A stretch of 64,000 nucleotides of DNA from Engraulis encrasicolus (taxonomy: Eukaryota > Chordata > Actinopteri > Clupeiformes > Engraulidae): NCBI RefSeq assembly GCF_034702125.1, contig NC_085866.1, positions 10,448,842-10,512,841 on the forward strand. Direction: 5' to 3'. Of the stretch, positions 10,850 through 21,324 are shown piece after piece. Each line of letters opens with the position of its first letter. The first letter of the stretch is position 1. The notes under the pieces are model-generated. The model searched no databases. It was not told where the DNA came from and saw only the letters and a program-made list of their open reading frames with translations. Both the position numbers and the translations under genes were made by a program.

Positions 10850-12328
10850 TAGCCTAGAAATCTAGACGCCCCTAGCGACCGCAAATTGAATTTGCTCCCG
10901 GGGGCAGTCTAGCGGACCCCGGTCGTTTTGCGAGGCTGGAAGTTATCCGATGACAGGGCCAATCAAATCGCGAGGGGGGCCGGGCTACCTAGTAAACAGG
11001 AAACTTTCTAAGAAGAAGCATGCTGTCCGTCCGTGCTATGTACAGCACGAAAGTGTTTACTTAATTTAAAAAGCCTGGATGATAATACATTTCGTGGCTG
11101 ACATGGATTGATGTAATAATACACCATGAACCTATCGGACACAAATAGATCTCAACACATTACCATTTGATCATTCGATGTTTTAAACTAGCTCGGTAAG
11201 CTAAGTTGAGCCTTTTACAGAACCAGATAGTCACACGCTATTATCAGACCACTACTGTAGGTGTAGAATGAAATTGCGGCCCCAATTTCTAATAAGACAT
11301 ATGCCATTAAAAACGAGACATTTGGGAGCTTTGAAAGTCTACGAGTAGCTTACTAAATAGATGGGATCGATAGTCTGGATAGTGGGAGCGAGCTGACCGG
11401 GGAGCGTCCTGCGTTGGGAGCGACAATCAGGGAAAGTTATGGGTATACAGCTAGCTAGCTAACACCGAACATGCCATGTTGACAACAATCATAAATATAA
11501 CCATTTAACAAGCCCCAAATTGCTCGACATTTCGCTGATTGATCAAAGAGGGCCATGTGGTTGAAAACGAGGCATTTTTGAACTGTATAAGTGAAAACAC
11601 GATTTATTAGGAAACTTGTTTGTGGCTGTGGTCATCACACGCTTTCACTGCTACGACGGCTGGAAGTTGCCGCTTCACCTACAAAGAGGCCCTCGCTAGT
11701 GTCTAGCTAACCTGTCGTCAATAACAGAGCTAGGTATCCAGCCTTGTATTATATGCCTGCCCCAAATTCTAATAAGATCCATGTAATTAAAAACGAGACA
11801 TTTGGGAGCTTTGAAAGTCTGTAAGTTGCTTACTAAATAGATGGGAATGACACCTAGTCTACCGAGCTAGCGGCTAGCCATGTATTAGTTATGGGTATAC
11901 AGCTAGCTAGCTAACACCGAACATGCCATGTTGACAACAATCATAAATATAACCATTTAACAAGCCCCACATTGCTCGACATTTCGCTGATTGATCAAGG
12001 AGGGCCATGTGGTTGAAAACGATGCATTTTTGAACTGTATAAGTGAAAACACGATTTATTAGGAAACTTGTTTGTGGCTGTGGTCATCACACGAATTCAC
12101 TGCTACGACGGCTCGAAGTTGCCGCTGTACCTACAAAGAGGCGTGTCGCGTGTACGTTGTGAAAGACAGCTGTGACGTTACACAGAAGTGTGTGGGGATT
12201 GGTTGTTCCACCATCCTATTGCGTGACGTTGAGTGCTGAAGCAACCGTTTATCCCGCCCACACTGCCGCCCAGCCCTCCTAGACCCTGGTACAGCTTTTT
12301 GCTGTACGGGTCTGGCTGCGCTAGGCTA
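10850..12328. mobile_element. Non-autonomous DNA transposon with 9-bp direct flanks
   Basis: The 1479-bp element begins tagcctag and ends ctaggcta. It is flanked on both sides by the identical 9-mer caaaatctc (10841-10849 and 12329-12337). A 9-bp duplication points to a MULE-like element, although an 8-bp hAT duplication with one chance match cannot be excluded. Inside is a tandem duplication of roughly 450-480 bp: 11280-11690 matches 11760-12145, sharing the strings aaaaacgagacatttgggag and atgggtatacagctagctag. No transposase frame is present. Confidence 0.7.
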
Positions 12329-12394
12329 CAAAATCTCCACTCTGCTACATTTAGAATGTATTTTCATAATGTCTTTTCTTTAATTAACATGGCT

Positions 12395-12583
12395 CCCGTG
12401 GTCTGGTGTTAACTGACATACTTCCGGGTGTGAATGTGGTCTCACCCACTCGGGTCAGATTGCTTAATTGAAACCTCATTAATCTCTCTCATCTCATGAA
12501 CCTGTTGACTAGCACCATATTAGCCCTCTCACCAAGCTCCTTGGCAACAAATAGCTATTACTAGCAGCCTTGGAAGACAGCCG
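12395..12583. repeat. Direct repeat, copy 1
   Basis: About 190 bp match 12890-13075 in the same orientation. Shared blocks are tgttaactgacat, cccgggtgtgaatgt-like, ttgcttaattgaaacctcat and tctgttgactggcaccag-like. A weaker relative of the last block lies at 26140-26190. No coding role is seen. Confidence 0.65.
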
Positions 12584-12623
12584 GGAGGGAACGAGAGTCT
12601 TTGATAAAGAGAGTGGTGTAGCA

Positions 12624-12829
12624 CATTGTTTCCCAACTTTTTTTGTCTTGTGTACCCCCAAGCCTTTTCGTTGCGCCATGAGTACCCCCTAAGTCAAGTT
12701 CTATACCGCTTTCTCTATCCCAATGTAACTGAGCTACATGTATTTGATAAAATTACATGTTTCCAAGTACCCCCTGCAGTGTGCTCACGTACCCCTAGTG
12801 GTACACGTACCCCTGGTTGGGAAACACTG
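12624..12829. mobile_element. hAT-type miniature transposon
   Basis: The 206-bp element has inverted ends (cattgtttcccaac / gttgggaaacactg) and is flanked by identical 8-bp repeats gtgtagca (12616-12623 and 12830-12837). The cagtgtttcccaac end is widespread in vertebrate hAT elements. It is non-autonomous. Confidence 0.85.
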
Positions 12830-12889
12830 GTGTAGCATGATATCTATAGAATGCAGGTCTATCTTAATATATCCTTAATCAAGCAATAT

Positions 12890-13075
12890 GACTCTTGCAG
12901 TCAGGTGTTAACTGACATCCTCCCGGGTGTGAATGTCGTCTCACCCACTCAGGTCATATTGCTTAATTGAAACCTCATTCATCTCTCTTGTCATCTCATG
13001 AATCTGTTGACTGGCACCAGATATTTGCCCTCTCACCAACCTCCTTGACAGCAGATAGCTATTACCAGAGCCATA
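12890..13075. repeat. Direct repeat, copy 2
   Basis: Partner of 12395-12583, about 495 bp downstream in the same orientation. The hAT element lies between the two copies. It abuts the left arm of the large inverted repeat at 13073. Confidence 0.65.
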
Positions 13076-13338
13076 CTCATGAACGGCCATCCGGGTACTT
13101 TGCTCCTAAATGTGCGTTACGCCCCTTTATTGGTGAAAACAAACCGAAACTCACATCAACTTACATGCCGCATCGGCTACCCTAAATGAACACAGTAGAC
13201 CTACATGCTTCAGTCACAGCTCTTTGGCAATATTATTTGAACAGCCGGGAACACAACACGTTTTCGGCATGTTGCGCGTGAACAACGCTTGTCTACAGGT
13301 CCTTATCTTTCGTTTATTAAACCCCAACACCACCAATT
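13073..13338 (-). repeat. Left arm of a large inverted repeat (DNA transposon relic)
   Basis: The sequence is the inverted complement, with scattered mismatches, of 22162-22420. Conserved blocks on the plus strand are ctttgctcctaaatgtgcgt, acacaacacgttttcggcat and ccttatctttcgtttattaa. The two arms enclose the split repeat at 13339-13630 and 21785-22160 and, inside that, the whole gypsy element. The arm carries the start of a THAP-like reading frame on the minus strand. Confidence 0.7.
13226..13270 (-). pseudogene. THAP-like coding start, left arm
   Basis: On the minus strand an ATG at 13270 opens a short frame that mirrors the right-arm copy, which reads MPKTCCVAGCSNN. The spacing and CxxxxC content resemble the beginning of a THAP zinc finger (C2-CH), a DNA-binding domain known in P-element-like and Kolobok transposases. 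The frame decays soon after, and the remaining zinc ligands and AVPTIF-type box are not seen. Confidence 0.35.
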
Positions 13339-13630
13339 AGCCCCGTACGACTTTGTTGCTGTCGACCAACGTTGATGGAAGCACGTGAGCGAGAACTTGT
13401 TGTCACGATGTGGGTGTTATTAAATACAGCGCATTTGCAGTCGGCCACAAATATGAACGAGACGATGAGCTCGCACCGGTTTGCTCTACTAACACACCAC
13501 GTGTGAGGAGTGGGGGGACAGGCAGTGAGGAGGAGCTGAAGTGGGGACCTGCGCAAACTTGTGTAGAGGTGTGAGACAAGACCCATATACACATGTGAGT
13601 GAGTTGTTGACCAACCAGTTCATGGGCGCG
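13339..13630. repeat. Left half of the repeat split by the gypsy insertion
   Basis: Homologous to 8590-8845. It ends with the 5-bp target gcgcg (13626-13630), which recurs at 21780-21784 directly after the right LTR. Beyond that point the same repeat resumes with tgacctcgga. Confidence 0.75.
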
Positions 13631-14086
13631 TGTTACAGGTGGTAACATAAAAGGGACTCAAAATCAGAAAATGGTATGAAATAAGAGATATTTATTAAAA
13701 AGAGAGGGGGTAACAAAAGAGGAGCCGAGCTCCTATGCAAATGTCTAGGGTATGAACGAACAAAAATAAGGGGCCGCGCCCCAGTTGTAAGTAGAAAAAG
13801 CACAAAATGCGACCAAAAAAGACAATGGCTTTCAAAAATGCAAAAAGTGGGCTACAGCTGCAGTCACGACCGGGAAGTAGGCAACAGGCCGGATGCTCGG
13901 AGAAGGAGAGCGATCTGTGGTCAGCCTTCTGTTTTATCCACAGCGCTCCGCCCCACTCCCCAGGTGCCGCCACTGATGAGCGCTGCTATTCTGTGGAGGA
14001 CAATCATGGAATTAAGGGTCCCCAACAAGACAGAATGAACAGGGGGGAAAAACATTTTTTTTTAAAAACTAAACCTGGCGGTAACA
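13631..14086 (-). repeat. Gypsy 3' LTR
   Basis: This 456-bp LTR begins tgttacagg and ends ggtaaca on the plus strand. Apart from a variable A/T-run near position 14055, only about two substitutions (for example at the ccgggaag-flanked core) and one single-base indel separate it from the other LTR. I infer a recent insertion. Confidence 0.92.
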
Positions 14087-14397
14087 CCCCCACCACAAAA
14101 TGGAGACTATAGTCGCCAAAAAAAAGAAGAGTGGACAGAAAAGAAATGGGGTGTGCATAGTAACATGCAAGGAATGCATAAAACTATGCACCAACAGGCA
14201 AACGTTCCTTTTTTACACTTATAGTGTACACCCAAACCCGCCACCATAAACATAAAAGTCAACAGCCGACATTACACAAAACAGACATGCTGATGACGTA
14301 ATAGGGGACAAGAGGCTTGACCTTGACCCCGAGAAGGCAAGCCGAAGCTGCCAGATATTTAAATAGCGACGGTTGGCATTTGAAATTAGTCGACAGA

Positions 14398-15195
14398 CTA
14401 ACAGGACAAAGATGCCATATCGAGATGATCGTCAGAGGCCACAGCTCGGGACAAGGCGTCGGGTACGACGTTGTCCTTTCCGCGAATGTGAGAGATACGG
14501 AGATCAAAGGGCTGGAGCAGTAAACTCCAGCGCATGAGGCGGCCATTGCTGTTGAACATGCGGTTCAGGAATTTAAGTGGGTCGTGATTTGTATAAACGA
14601 CGATCGGCTGTGATGACAAGCCCAAATATACTTCAAAGTGCTGAATGGCCAACACGAGCGCCAGGGCTTCCTTCTCTATCGTGGCATAGTTGCGCTGCGC
14701 ACGGTTGAACTTTTTAGAGAAGAAGCAGACCGGGTGCTCGTGCTCTTTAGCACGCTGGAGGAGGACAGCTCCCGCGCCGGTATCACTCGCATCGATGGCA
14801 AGGCTAAACGGCTTGGAGAAGTCAGGCGCCACCAAGACAGGCGCTGACATCAAGAGAGTTTTGGCATTGTCAAAAGACTTCTGACATTCATCGGACCATA
14901 GGAAGGCGGTCTTCGGACTAAGCAAGTCAGTGAGTGGTGAAACGACAGCGGCGAAGTTTTTGCAGAAACAGCGGTAGTAACCCACTAATCCCAAGAATCC
15001 GCGCAGGGCACGCCTGTCACCGGGTACAGGGTAACCTTGCACGGCTTCAACTTTGGCCGCCACAGGGCGAACCATGCCACCACCCACTATCCGACCCAAG
15101 TAGGAAACGGTTGCTTTCCCAAAGTCACATTTAGCTAGGTTGACCGTGAGGGACTCTGCGGAGAGCCGTCTAAAAACATCATGCAACCGAGCCAA
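14398..15195 (-). pseudogene. Gypsy RNase H and RT thumb/connection
   Basis: 265 codons continue the pol polyprotein after a frameshift. The start has the conserved SYLGRIVGGG and LRGFLGLVGYYR region. RNase H follows with FSLAIDASDTGAGAVL, NYATIEKEALALVLAIQHFEVYL, YTNHDPLKFL (usually TDHNPL in the family) and HIRGKDNVVPDALSR. The frame overlaps the upstream RT frame at 15135-15195. Homology passes from one frame to the other near 15195-15215, so a single-base indel is the simplest cause. The protein ends at a stop near 14398, about 310 bp before the 3' LTR. Confidence 0.9.
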
Positions 15196-18062
15196 ATGTT
15201 CAGACCATGGTCATGTAAAACGACGTCGTCTAGGTAGGCATCGCAGTTAGACACGTCGGACAAAACTAGATTCACAAGACGCTGAAATGTAGCACCAGCA
15301 TTACGCATGCCAAATGCCATGACATTGTACTGCAAAAACGCATCAGGGGTCACGAAGGCAGAAATTAGTCTTGCTCTGGGGGTGAGGCCCACTTGCCAAT
15401 AACCCTTCAGCAAGTCTAATTTGGAGACAAACGTTGCGGATCCGATCCGGTCAACGCAGTCATCGACCCGAGGCATTGGATAGCTGTCGGGAACGGTGAC
15501 TGCGTTCACACGGCGGTAGTCTGTACAGAACCGATATGAAGAGTCGCTCTTCAGGACTAAAAGGCAAGGCGAACTCCACGGGCTGACGCTCGGCTCGGCC
15601 AGCTTGTTGGATAGGAGATAATCGGTTTCCTGGCGTAAAATGGCACGCTTCGTCGGATTGACCCTGTATGGATGCTGTTTAATTGGGAGACTACTCCCTA
15701 CATCGATGTCATGCTGTAGTACATTCGTCCTAGAGGGGACGTCACGAAATATCTCCGGATACTCATTGACTAACGACACGATGTCACTTTGTTGTTTTGC
15801 AGTTAAATGCGACAAATGGGTTGGCAGCGTTGCCAACATCTCTGAATTCTTTAGTCGGCCCTGGACAATGCAGCGCAAGGGGGCCGTGTCAACATCCTCA
15901 CTCTCAGCTACTGCGGAGAGTAGGACAACAGGTGAATCACGCGGCGCACGAGTGTGATAAGGCTTCAGCATGTTTATGTGGCAAACGCGAGAGCTGAAGC
16001 GCTTATCAGGGGTAGCAATCACATAATCCACATCAGACAGTTTCTTTTCGACACTGTAAGGACCGCGGTATTTGGCCTGGAATACAGACCCTGGGATAGG
16101 CATTAACACCAGAACTTTGTCGCCAGCTGCGAAGCTGCGGCTACGGGCTTTTCGATCGAACCGATGCTTCATCTTGTTCTGCGCATTATCAAGGTTGGCT
16201 CTAGCGATAGCACGAGCGTGGCACAGGCGCGTGCGAAAGTCGCTCAAGAATTGCAACAGACTTTTTGGCGGAGCAACACCAATCCAACGCTCGCTAAGCA
16301 CGGTCAGTGGCGTGCGCAGTTGGTGGGCGAATACGAGCTCGGCTGGACTGAAACCAGTGGATTCCTGGACCACTTCACGAGAGGCGAACAGCAACCAAGG
16401 CACAGCATCTTCCCAAGACGCTCCAGTCTCCAGACAGAACGCACGGAGCATACGTTTGAGCGTTTGGTGGTACCTCTCCAATGCGCCCTGGCTGGCAGGA
16501 TGGAACGCTGAGGACACCTGGTGGGTGATCTGGAGTAACTGGAGAGCCTTGGCGAACGCTTTGGACATGAAGTTACTGCCTTGGTCGCTCTGAATTTCAC
16601 GTGGAAGACCAACGAATGAAAAGAACCGCAGCAACGCCCTCACTATAGCTTTGGTGGTAATTTTCTGGAGGGGAATAGCCTCTGGGTAGCGAGTGGACGT
16701 GCACATGACGGTTAGCAGATACTGGTAGCCGCTTTTTGATCTGGGGAGTGGACCGACGCAGTCTATAATTATGCGCTCAAACGGCTGGCCTACAGCTGGG
16801 ATGGGGTGTAAGGGCGCAGGTGGTATTATTTGGTTGGGCTTTCCAGCAAGTTGACAGGGGTGACAAGACCTACAGAACTCTGCTACGTCACGCCTGACAC
16901 CTGGCCAGAAGAAATGCCGTTGAATACGATCATACGTTTTACCTACGCCACTATGGCCAGCGAGACCATCATGGGCCATGCTCAGGATGGCGGAGCGGTA
17001 TTTGGACGGTACCACTATCTGCAGGATTGGCGACGGACAGTCCTCAGATTTCCTCATGAGGACACCATTGTGTAGGTAAAAACCCTCGGAGATGGTGCCT
17101 ATTTCCGAATCGGAACACAATGAATCGAAACAGGTTACGAGACTATCATCAGCTTTCTGCTGCTTAATCAGCTCAGATGGGGACAACGAGAAGTCAGGGC
17201 CGTCGTGCAGTAATTTCGGGATTGCCGGGTCTAACACAATTTTGCTTTTAGGACCTTTTTCCTTGAGCCTAACGCACGCCTCTGGCTTCAACATGAATGT
17301 GTCAGCTAGAACGACGTCTGGGTCCACCTTGGACTCGACAGTCTTTCTAGCTTGGGCACGCGTCACTACATTGGCGGAAAACACATCAGGATGCTCGCGC
17401 TCACATTGATCGGGCGTATCGGATACCAACGGTGTGGTCACTACTTCGAGCGGCGCATCACAGCTAAACACGTTACCGCGGCCAATGTCGTTACCCAGCA
17501 ATAGTGTGACACCCGGGACGGGCAAAGAGTTATGGACAGCAACAGTCACTTCGCCACTAACAAGGTCAGACCGCAATAAAATACGGTGGAGGGGCATCTT
17601 GGATACCCCCTTTCCAATGCCACGAACCAGCACACTACTGCCTGTGGCAGTGCGCGCTGACAATGGCAGGACCCCCTGTAGAAGTATAGTTTGATTCGCA
17701 CCGGTGTCGCGTAATATGCGTACTGGCATTGGAGAGGCACCGGACAAGGACACGGTACCTTCTAACAGGAATGGTTCATACAACGACTCGTCTACGGTTG
17801 TGACATTATCGGAACAACGCTGTAGGGGCTGAAGTGAGTGCACCAAACCAGCACTCTTAGTGGTAGCATCTCTCACACGTTTGCGCTTCAATTTAGGGCA
17901 ATCAGCTATGACATGATCAGGTTTACTGAAGTAGAAACAGCCTGGCTTATCAGAAGGTACAGACGGCGACGTTGTGCCACTGCGATTACTAGACACAGGA
18001 GACGATGAGCGATATTTGGCATAGGCACGGTCCTGATGACATTGGGTCTTTCTCAAATGCAA
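15135..18062 (-). pseudogene. Gypsy pol: knuckle, protease, integrase, reverse transcriptase
   Basis: The frame is 975 codons long. Residues about 40-60 hold a CCHC-like knuckle whose second cysteine position is phenylalanine (CFYFSKPDHVIADC). The aspartic protease follows with RDTGANQTILL (about 120). Integrase has its HHCC finger (HDGLAGHSGVGKTY ... CRSCHPCQ) and the DDE core in IIDCVGPL, QSDQGSNF and GALERYHQ (about residues 360-540), then a C-terminal chromatin-type segment. RT comes last: SPWSSPCLLVLKSD, FCTDYRRVNAVT, SKLDLLKGYWQV, AFGMRNAGATFQRL and AYLDDVV (about 830-950). The tail after DVVLHD is out of frame. The annotated first methionine is artificial because the frame emerges from the hairpin at 18044-18244. 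Confidence 0.92.
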
Positions 18063-18244
18063 GGCCAGTGTCCTTCCAAGTGTACCAGCCTAATTAGTCA
18101 CACCCAGTGATTGGATACCCTTTATTAGTCATACTCAGTGATTGGATATTCTGTAGAGTTCACCAAAAAGTATCCAATCACTGGGCGTGACTAATTAGGC
18201 TGATACACTTGGAAGGACACTGGCCTTGAATTTGAGAAAGACCC
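18044..18244. mobile_element. 201-bp hairpin element inside gypsy gag-pol
   Basis: Two arms of about 75 bp (18044-18120 and 18168-18244) are near-perfect inverted complements, beginning gggtctttctcaaat and ending atttgagaaagaccc. The loop repeats part of the arm once more (agtgattggata). Gypsy coding homology stops on one side and resumes on the other, so the hairpin is an insertion or foldback rearrangement. No convincing TSD was found. Confidence 0.7.
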
Positions 18245-18447
18245 TAAGAGTGTACTCATCCGCCAGGACATATGCAACGGACAGAGTCTTTGGTTTCTGC
18301 TCGCTGACATGTGTTGCAACAGAAGGCGGCAAACAGTTGATAAATTCCTCGAGTAGAATTAACTCGCGTAGTTTTGCTCGGTCATCTGCTTTGACTACAG
18401 CACACCAACGATCAAACGAAGTTTCCTTCTTCCGGCCAAACTCGACA
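18245..18447 (-). pseudogene. Gypsy gag C-terminal fragment
   Basis: Between the Tc1 insertion and the hairpin, the minus strand encodes a continuation of gag: YVEFGRKKETSFDRWC, LRELILLEEFINCLP and SVATHVSEQK, then LADEYTL. This helical region corresponds to the part of Gmr1-like gag from which vertebrate SCAN domains are thought to derive. It would follow directly on the gag frame at 20086 if the 1616-bp insertion were absent. Confidence 0.75.
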
Positions 18448-18449
18448 TA

Positions 18450-20065
18450 CAGTTGAGGACGATATTACTAGCCCCCCTCCTGAAATTAGACATATCTCTT
18501 CATTAATCATTGAGAATGATCATTATTAATAAATGTGTGTTATTCTGGAAACAAATACACCATGGAGATAGTATCCAATAAGTTAAATTTGGACTTTTCC
18601 ATTTTCACAATGAGTTTAAACAAAAAAGTGTAAAAATGGCAAGGACAAAATTATTAGCCCCCTTATCATTAATAGTCAATACAGTGCCATTTATGAACAA
18701 AAATTGACACCAGGCACTTTGATTAGTTGTTAACTATGTTGGCACATGTCCTACCAGGGATTTTGGCCCATTTTTTTCATCGCAAATAGTTAAGCTGGTC
18801 CAAATGGCATGGATGTTGAGGATGACCATTCATTTTCAGCACTAGTCAAATACTATCTAAAGGATTGAGGTCTGAACCACTCCATGACCATGGTTTTAGT
18901 ATCCTTGAGGAACATTTGAACTATTTTGGATGCAAGTTTTGGGTTATTATCTTATTGAAAGATCCAGTGAAGATCTTAGCTCCCTCTATGAGCATATTTT
19001 TGCAAGGTCACTTTCCACATTCTATCATAATTTTCAGTTTTTATAGTGCCGTACACCCAAATAAGGTTTCCTGTGGCTGAGGCTGCCACAGAATGATGCA
19101 TCCACCACCATGTTTAATTGTGGAAACCATCTTATAACGATTCAAGGCCTATCCCTTTCTTGACCTGACAGAAGCAGAATGCATGCATCAAAGCAGGTGC
19201 AATTGAATATCATCAGATGAAAGCAGAGATGTTCGAAACTCATTTTTGACTTTCAAATGTTCACAGGCAAAGCTCAATAACACTCTGATATGCACTGCCT
19301 TTAGTAAAGGGGTTTTTCTGTGATGATGGCCCCAAAGCCCAATATGATGACAAGCCCTAACAACTGTCTTTCTTGGTGGGGGGAAAAACTCCAGGTGAGG
19401 CCAGGTCAATAACAATCATCTAGGCAGGTGTCCAATGCTTCTTTGGTCTAATGAGGCCAAGCAGTTTCTACAGTTACACACAGTGGCGGGGCATCAAGTT
19501 TAGTCTGTTATTCAGCCTCAGACACAGGGAGTCTGGGTCTGAATCTGGATTGCTGGGTCTTCCAACAACATTGTAACCCAAAGCATACATTTAGATTAGT
19601 TCAGAGGTTCTTCAAGGACACTAAAACCATGATATTGGAATCACCCGCTCATAGTCCAGTCCTCAATCCCACTGAGAGTCAATGGTTAATGTCTATGCTC
19701 AGCATCCGTGAGATTTGGACCAGCTAGAACACTTTGCAGTGAAGAAATGGGCCAAAATCCCTAGTGGGGCATGTGCCAACCTAGGTAGCAACTTATCAGA
19801 GCCTGTTGTCAGTTTTGGTTAATAAATGCCGCCATATTGACTATTAATGATCAGGGGGCTAATAATTTTGCCCTTGTCATTTTTGCCCTTTTTTGTTTAA
19901 ACTCATCGTAACAATAGAAAAATCCAAATTCAACTCATTGAACATTATCTCCATCAGTGTATTTGTTTCCAGAATAACAGAAACAATAATAATGGTCATT
20001 CTTACTGAGAAATCAAGAGAAATGTCTAATTTCAGGAGGGGGGCTAATAATATCGTCCTCAACTG
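18450..20065. mobile_element. Tc1/mariner element rearranged as an inverted duplication
   Basis: The 1616-bp element is bounded by TA dinucleotides (18448-18449, 20066-20067) and starts cagttgaggacgatatta, ending with the inverted complement. The inverted arms are unusually long (about 18450-19160 and 19450-20065) and include transposase sequence. On the minus strand (about 19420-18780) there is degenerate transposase with KHGGGCIILW. On the plus strand (about 19440-19760) a second degenerate copy runs from a WSNEAK-like motif through NIVTQSIH to SPVLNPTESQW, matching the family landmarks WSDE, FQQDNDPKH and SPDLNPIE. Neither copy is open. Confidence 0.8.
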
Positions 20066-20085
20066 TATGTCTGATCAGCTTTTTT

Positions 20086-20769
20086 TCAAAGCTTACGGAA
20101 TGTCTGGCGATACGCCTCGGGGGTTAACTGGTTACCGCGCAGAATGGCATCTTTTACATCGGCGTAGATGACACTATTCGCAACTGGGAGAGACGAGTAA
20201 ATTTCCTGGGCTTTCCCAGTCAAAACACACTGGAGGAGAGAGGCCCACTGATCTTTTGGCCACGCAAAGTTAGTTGCATTCCTCTCAAAGTGCGGAAAAT
20301 ACCTCTCAACGTCAGTCTCCGAGAAGGGGGGCACCAATTTGATATTCTTCGCCACGTCAAAGACAGTTTTGTTTTTGCTCTTTTCCGCTTCTAATTTTAG
20401 GCGGTCACGCTCCAACTCTAGTCGCTGTTTTGCAAGTTCTGTCTCTAACTCTAAACGTCGCTGCTCGAGGTCTAACTCTCGCTGACGGATAGTTTCAGAG
20501 GGACTATGCGGAGCGGAGGGAGAAGTCGGCGATGTGTTTTTGACTGGCGTACGAGGTGGCAATACCCCAGTTTCGGCGAAGACGTCGAAGAGTTTCCTTT
20601 CAATACTATCTTTGGTCTTCTGCTCCTCGGTGTCTAACGCGATGTTGTACTGTTTTGCCACTTCCAACAATTCGGGTTTGCTAAAACGATGCAGTTTAGT
20701 GCGTGACGGGGATTCAACAAAACCTTTGATGGCGGCCATGATTACTAATGATAACGAACAGCTGATCAA
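20086..20769 (-). pseudogene. Gypsy gag N-terminal part
   Basis: The frame is 227 codons, with the better start at MAAIKGFVESPS (codon 11, about 20739). A SAP-like N-terminal segment (FSKPELLEVAKQYNI) is followed by a proline/serine linker and a long charged coiled coil (RQRELDLEQRRLELETELAK...). The SCAN-related core then has ERYFPHFERNATNFAWPKDQW and LLQCVLTGKAQEIYSSL. It ends at an in-frame TGA after TFRKL, and homology continues in the same frame just beyond the stop. This suggests a nonsense change, at a position where relatives often have tryptophan. Confidence 0.85.
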
Positions 20770-21324
20770 TCACGGATAGTCGTAACAATTCGAGTGTGCA
20801 TAACAAACCGGCAACTTAACAGGCACACAGATTAACTAAATGCTCCCGAGCCAAGTAGCATCAAGTCAAGGCCAAATAGGGGCGTTGAAATGGAGCTACA
20901 AACAAGCTACGATCAAGTAGCAACAGGTGGTCAATTAAGACAAGCACGGATGTGCAGACAGGACCACAAAAACAGACTTCCCGAAAAAAAACAGGCAGTT
21001 TGGCTCATGCGTTGGGGGGGACAAGTGGCGAGTAAAAAACACCTGGGCAGGGGTGGGTCCTACTCTGATCCTGCTCTAAAAAACAGAGAGAAAACAAGAG
21101 CCTGACTAACTACGTTTCTTCTGTGGCGTACCCAGCTCGAGGCTTCAGGGAGCCCCCTCCTGGGATAGCCACAAAAACGACTTGAGAAGGGAAAACAAAA
21201 ACACCCAGCCCAAAAAGCGGTACTCACCACAGGGAAAAAATGCAGCACGGCCAAAATGCGAACAAGACTACAAAAACGAGGTGATGCGAGATGTCTAGGT
21301 CTATATCCCGGTGAGCGCCCAATA
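20770..21324 (-). other. Gypsy 5' leader
   Basis: About 550 bp lie between the 5' LTR and gag. The segment next to the LTR reads ttgggcgctcaccggg on the minus strand and is the likely primer-binding site. I did not identify the priming tRNA. No conserved protein is encoded. Confidence 0.5.

Noticed and set aside
13695..13973. 92-codon ORF repeated identically at 21389-21667
   Set aside because: It is an open stretch within both gypsy LTRs, with no known LTR-encoded product in this group.
15640..16593. Plus-strand ORFs of 105-173 codons opposite gypsy pol
   Set aside because: They are shadows of the 975-codon minus-strand pol frame.
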